Source: JBBIQH01 sp964475945 (GTDB taxonomy: Archaea > Thermoproteota > Nitrososphaeria > Nitrososphaerales > Nitrosocaldaceae). From it: 64,000 bases of DNA. The number at the start of each line of letters is the position of its first letter. Position 1 is the first letter of the stretch. A program made the translations under genes and the position numbers. Of the stretch, positions 60,745 through 64,000 are shown one piece after another. The stretch lies in contig CAYYYF010000002.1 in NCBI GenBank assembly GCA_964475945.1, positions 62,001 to 126,000 of the forward strand. The letters run 5' to 3'. The notes under the pieces were generated by a model. That model saw only the letters and a list, made by a program, of their open reading frames with translations, was not told where the DNA came from and did not search any database.

Positions 60745-61209
60745 TTAATTAATCCTCTGCTCCTTCTCCTGCTGTTTGTATATTCTATTCGCAGATAATG
60801 CAGTCAATAGTATATTAGCAAAGAGTAGTATCCCTATTGCAAGGTGTATGGCAACCAACACTGGTAATAGCATTGTATTTATGACTATAACTCCCAGTAT
60901 TATCTGCGTTATTACAAGTACTGCTGCTAATGTTGCCGTAGCCCTTATCATTGTACCTCTAGCATCTATCCTCCATGCTAATATACTCATAGTTATAACT
61001 GATACACCAGCCATGAATGCAAAGAGCCGATGTACCCATTCAGCTATTATCTCCTCGCTTGGCATAAGACTACCCCTACAAGTAGGCCAGTCTAAGCATG
61101 ATAACCCTAAACCAGCAGCACTAACATAACTCCCTAGGACCATAACTCCATACACAGCGAATAATGCAAAAAATGAGGTGTAGCGTAGATATGTTATCTT
61201 CTTGTTCAT
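60745..61209 (-). CDS. ctaA: CtaA/COX15-family heme A synthase, short archaeal form
   Basis: Oxidises the heme O methyl to the formyl of heme A for the terminal oxidase. It is 154 aa with four membrane helices, half the length of bacterial CtaA, a size known in some archaea, which would act as a dimer. The His ligand pairs are in EWVHRLFAF and VAIHLAIGI, and a cysteine pair is in SCLDWPTC. It is in the oxidase operon, three bases after the cupredoxin gene. Confidence 0.87.
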   Translation of the reverse strand: MNKKITYLRYTSFFALFAVYGVMVLGSYVSAAGLGLSCLDWPTCRGSLMPSEEIIAEWVHRLFAFMAGVSVITMSILAWRIDARGTMIRATATLAAVLVITQIILGVIVINTMLLPVLVAIHLAIGILLFANILLTALSANRIYKQQEKEQRIN

Positions 61210-61212
61210 ATC

Positions 61213-61788
61213 CTACTCTACTATGAACTTACCCTTCATCCCTAGATCTGCATGTCCTGGAACTAGGCATATGTAGTAATACTCACCACGTTTATCTGCT
61301 ATGAATGTAGTGCTACCCTCTTGTTTCGGTAGTATGAATTGAGTTGATGAGCCTATTGCAGCATTGGTAAATGCTATGCTATTAACATCCTTCGGATCTG
61401 TTACTATACCGACTGCATGAGGCATGGCACCATTGTTCTTTATCTTTATGGTTACAGTATCACCCGCCTTAACCCTTATATCCTTATTAATCTCTCCATT
61501 AACTGTAAAGTGTAGTTTTACGGGGCTCTCCTCCTCGAATGTTAAGTTGAACTCCACCTTATTACCTGTAGTGGTAGGTGTAGTGGGTGTAGATGGGGTA
61601 GTGGAAGGTGCGCTTGCTTTTACTACTTGGTTCATTGGAGGATATTTATTCCACACATTATTGAATGCTATATGTATAGCAGCAGCAACTGCAATAACTA
61701 TGAGTATTAATGCTATACCCTTGCCTAGCCTATTTGCTGTAGTCCTAATGATGGGGCTCTCTTCTCCTATAGTCATAGTATATCTCAC
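61213..61788 (-). CDS. Membrane-anchored cupredoxin, 191 aa
   Basis: An N-terminal membrane helix (GIALILIVIAVAAAIHIAF) and a Thr/Pro-rich linker (STTPSTPTTPTTTG) are followed by a plastocyanin-like domain with copper ligands His in MPHAVG, and Cys-His-Met in CLVPGHADLGM. It is a likely electron donor to the oxidase, or its fourth subunit, on the outer side of the membrane. The start overlaps the coxA 3' end by 44 bases, which indicates translational coupling. Confidence 0.87.
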   Translation of the reverse strand: MRYTMTIGEESPIIRTTANRLGKGIALILIVIAVAAAIHIAFNNVWNKYPPMNQVVKASAPSTTPSTPTTPTTTGNKVEFNLTFEEESPVKLHFTVNGEINKDIRVKAGDTVTIKIKNNGAMPHAVGIVTDPKDVNSIAFTNAAIGSSTQFILPKQEGSTTFIADKRGEYYYICLVPGHADLGMKGKFIVE

Positions 61789-63268
61789 CTATACCAAATG
61801 GATCCCTCATATCTGCTGGCTTACCTCTTACAGAATCCCTTATAAGTAATGCTATGAATACAGCCATACCTATACCTAGTAGATATGCTCCTATACTTGC
61901 TATCTGGTTGAGTGTTATTATTGTTGGATCTGTCACATAGTCCCATACCCTCCTAGGCATGCCATACAAGCCTACTATGTGCATTGCAGTGAAGACTATT
62001 ATTGTACCTATGAATGCAAACCAGAAGTGCACGCTTGCAAGCCTTTCACTGTACATCCTACCAGTTATGAGTGGGAACATGTAGTATAGGAAGCCCATGA
62101 ATATGAATGATACAGTGCCCATGAGCATCATATGGAAGTGTCCTACTACCCAGTATGTATCATGGGTTATGAAGTCCAATGGCAATGTAGTGTTAACCAC
62201 TCCTCCTGCTCCAGATGTGAAGAAGAGCATGATACCTCCTATAACGAACTTCATTGGTGCAGCAAACTTTATCCTACCTCCCCACATGGTAGCCATCCAG
62301 TTGAATACATGCATTGCACTAGCAGGAACTGCAGCTAATGTTCCTATCATGAAGACTGTCTTCATTGTAAATGACAGCCCTGTAGCAAGCATGTGATGAG
62401 CCCACGAAGCAAACGCTATTATTGAGAGTATGGAGAATGCTATTACACCTGATGTGTAACTGAATATTGGCTTCCTTGAGAACTTTGGTATCAGCTCATA
62501 AGCCATACCAACTGCTGGTATAAGGAATATGTACACCTCTGGATGGAATGTGAACCAGAATAGGTGCTGGTATGCTATAGGATCTCCTCCCATATTTGGG
62601 TTGAAGAATCCAGATACCCCTAGCCTATCTGTGTAGAGCATTATCAATGCTGCTGTGAATGTTGGTAGTGCTGCTAGAGTCATTACCGATGATATAAGTA
62701 TACTCCATACTAAGAGTGATGTCTTCATCATAGGTAAGTCGGGATGCTTGCACTTTAGTATCGTAACAATGAAGTTTATTGCGCCTAGTATGGAGGATAG
62801 GCCTAGTAGCTTAAGACCAAAGATCCACATATCTGCTGCTGGTGCTGAGGCCCTTATAGTTGAGTATGGAGGGTATGCCATCCATGATGTATCACTCCAA
62901 CCTAGCCATATCAGAGCTGCACCTGGTACTGTCATCCAGTAAGCAACTGCATTAAGCCTTGGATAAGCCATATCCTTATACTTAACTAGTATAGGGATAA
63001 GGTAGTTACCTACGCCACTAATAAATGGCAGTATCCAGAGGAAGAGCATAGTAGTACCATGCACAGTAAATATTCTATTGAATAGTGTAGAATCTCCTAT
63101 TATAGTAGCCCCTGGGAATAAGAGCTCTGTCCTTATTGTTAATGCTAATGCACCTCCTAGCATAAGGAATGTTATAGAGGTTATTAGGTATAGTAAGGCA
63201 ACATCTGTATGATGGGTTGAGAATAGTATCTGCCACAATGGTCTTGGTTTTGCTATCTCAATAACCAT
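61745..63268 (-). CDS. coxA: Heme-copper oxidase subunit I
   Basis: Catalytic subunit that reduces oxygen to water and pumps protons. About twelve helices. Heme ligands: His70 in TVHGTTMLFLW and the two in VVGHFHMMLMG; CuB ligands in FTFHPEVYIFLIP and ASWAHHMLATG. The Tyr of HPEVY crosslink is present. 507 aa is normal. The gene is preceded by coxB and followed by the cupredoxin and ctaA. A clear Shine-Dalgarno motif precedes it. Confidence 0.96.
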   Translation of the reverse strand: MVIEIAKPRPLWQILFSTHHTDVALLYLITSITFLMLGGALALTIRTELLFPGATIIGDSTLFNRIFTVHGTTMLFLWILPFISGVGNYLIPILVKYKDMAYPRLNAVAYWMTVPGAALIWLGWSDTSWMAYPPYSTIRASAPAADMWIFGLKLLGLSSILGAINFIVTILKCKHPDLPMMKTSLLVWSILISSVMTLAALPTFTAALIMLYTDRLGVSGFFNPNMGGDPIAYQHLFWFTFHPEVYIFLIPAVGMAYELIPKFSRKPIFSYTSGVIAFSILSIIAFASWAHHMLATGLSFTMKTVFMIGTLAAVPASAMHVFNWMATMWGGRIKFAAPMKFVIGGIMLFFTSGAGGVVNTTLPLDFITHDTYWVVGHFHMMLMGTVSFIFMGFLYYMFPLITGRMYSERLASVHFWFAFIGTIIVFTAMHIVGLYGMPRRVWDYVTDPTIITLNQIASIGAYLLGIGMAVFIALLIRDSVRGKPADMRDPFGIGEIYYDYRRREPHH

Positions 63269-63272
63269 CTAT

Positions 63273-63280
63273 ATCACCTC
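63273..63280 (-). promoter_or_regulatory. Shine-Dalgarno site of coxA
   Basis: GAGGTGAT on the minus strand, four bases before the ATG at 63268, overlapping the coxB stop. Confidence 0.65.
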
Positions 63281-63704
63281 ATGCTTCTACTATAAGATTT
63301 ACCCTCATGTTATAGTGCAGTAGCCCACAGTACTCTCTACACTGTATCAAGTATTCACCAGCTGCATTCTCTGGTATCTTAACCCATATGGTGTTTATCC
63401 TACCTGGGACAGCATCTATCAGAACAGCAAACTTTGGTATATTGAATGCGTGTATAACATCATTTCCAGTAACCTCAAACTTGTATACCTTGCCAGCCTT
63501 CAAGGTTAACTGCCCTACCTCTCTCTTACCATCTGCATGCTCGAATGTCCAGAACCACTGCTGCCCAGTAACCTTTATGGTCTCATGATCCTTTGGCACC
63601 TCATGTATTAACTTCTCGCCATACCATGCCTCTGCCCCTACCCATATAAGCATGCTTACTACCACTGCAACATATATCCATTCATATATAACATGACTAC
63701 CCAT
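63279..63704 (-). CDS. coxB: Heme-copper oxidase subunit II (CuA domain), 141 aa
   Basis: Takes electrons from the donor through the binuclear CuA site. Ligands: His in VIHAFN, CREYC with two Cys, and His-Met in GLLHYNM. The aromatic QWFWTFEH motif is present. Only one membrane helix (WIYVAVVVSMLIWVGAEAW) is found, whereas normal subunit II has two; the missing helix may be supplied by the upstream 75-aa gene. Confidence 0.94.
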   Translation of the reverse strand: MGSHVIYEWIYVAVVVSMLIWVGAEAWYGEKLIHEVPKDHETIKVTGQQWFWTFEHADGKREVGQLTLKAGKVYKFEVTGNDVIHAFNIPKFAVLIDAVPGRINTIWVKIPENAAGEYLIQCREYCGLLHYNMRVNLIVEA

Positions 63705-63708
63705 TCAT

Positions 63709-63716
63709 ATCACCTC
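63709..63716 (-). promoter_or_regulatory. Shine-Dalgarno site of coxB
   Basis: GAGGTGAT again, four bases before the ATG at 63704, identical to the coxA site. Confidence 0.65.
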
Positions 63717-63942
63717 ACTCACTAATCTTACCCTTTACCTTCTTCTCCTTGAACTTGAATATTATGTATACTAATGTGCCTTGCACTACAGCACCTACTA
63801 TGAATGCTGCTGTCATCATCTTATAGAATAACCCCCATGCTAAAGCACTTCTATCAACAACCTGCTCCTGTGCATAAGCATTACTTGCTAACACTGCAAC
63901 TGCTATAACAGCACTTACTGCAACTATAGTTGCATTCTTCAT
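63715..63942 (-). CDS. Small membrane protein of the oxidase operon, probable N-terminal part of subunit II, 75 aa
   Basis: A cleavable signal peptide (ATIVAVSAVIAVAVLASNAYA) is followed by one membrane helix (TAAFIVGAVVQGTLVYIIF) and a basic tail KFKEKKVKGK. This looks like helix 1 of subunit II, with the following gene supplying helix 2 and the CuA domain. It is the first gene of the operon in view; the 58 bases upstream to the window end are AT-rich. Confidence 0.75.
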   Translation of the reverse strand: MKNATIVAVSAVIAVAVLASNAYAQEQVVDRSALAWGLFYKMMTAAFIVGAVVQGTLVYIIFKFKEKKVKGKISE

Positions 63943-64000
63943 TAAGACTATTACTCTTTTATTAAAATATAAATCTAACTGTAGACTATACAGATATCAA

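Noticed and set aside
1..64000. CRISPR array
   Set aside because: No series of short direct repeats with regular unique spacers was seen; the only tandem repeats code NHL blades.

Overview
The window is archaeal, most likely from a thermophilic ammonia-oxidising thaumarchaeote (a Nitrosocaldus-like lineage). The sequence shows a FEN1 nuclease, proteasome beta subunit, ribosomal proteins S24e and S27ae, a V/A-type ATPase F subunit, ApgM phosphoglycerate mutase, a ThiD-ThiN fusion, intron-containing tRNAs, TATA boxes about 25 bases before start codons, and strong use of AGG/AGA and ATA codons. Copper proteins, a heme-copper oxidase and HP/HB-cycle-like enzymes fit an ammonia oxidiser, but no amo gene lies here, so the lineage is inferred.

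Layout. 1-9.3 kb: folD end, two-domain ThyX, FEN1, CDF transporter running into tRNA-Ser, a two-domain SDR like the N half of Chloroflexus malonyl-CoA reductase, TauE, homoserine dehydrogenase and a PUA protein. 9.4-15.3 kb: a proteasome beta subunit without its catalytic Thr, an NHL-repeat surface protein containing a 100-N gap, a cupredoxin/beta-propeller fusion, NnrD and TrmI. 15.4-24.2 kb: MoxR ATPase plus VWA protein, Nudix, AtpF, dehydrogenases, an MFS transporter and two broken secreted-protein genes. 24.3-26.1 kb: tRNA-Leu(TAG) followed by a degraded, compositionally foreign island with a ParB remnant. 26.1-30.4 kb: cysteine desulfurase, LarE and LarC (nickel-pincer cofactor) and malate dehydrogenase. 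30.4-45.3 kb: four tRNAs, two regulators sharing a perfectly identical 306-bp DNA-binding cassette and an identical promoter block, enoyl-CoA hydratase, two cobalamin-binding radical SAM proteins (possible tetraether-lipid ring synthases) and an amino-acid cluster (aspartokinase, BCAT, LOR/SDH protein). 45.3-57.6 kb: thiDN, sugar nucleotidyltransferase, membrane proteins, GalT, ApgM, a stretch of broken genes, S24e-S27ae and a nucleotidyltransferase-kinase fusion. 57.6-64 kb: UbiA prenyltransferase, aldo/keto reductase, and a terminal oxidase locus (heme A synthase, cupredoxin, CoxA, CoxB, small subunit).

Genes that work together: the oxidase locus builds and serves an electron-transport terminal oxidase; iscS-larE-larC form a sulfur and nickel cofactor operon; the MoxR/VWA pair is a metalloenzyme-activation type module; hom (7.8 kb) and lysC (40.5 kb) belong to the aspartate pathway. 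Several loci carry one-base shifts at homopolymers or single in-frame stops, so some apparent pseudogenes may be sequence errors; the ParB island looks truly decayed.
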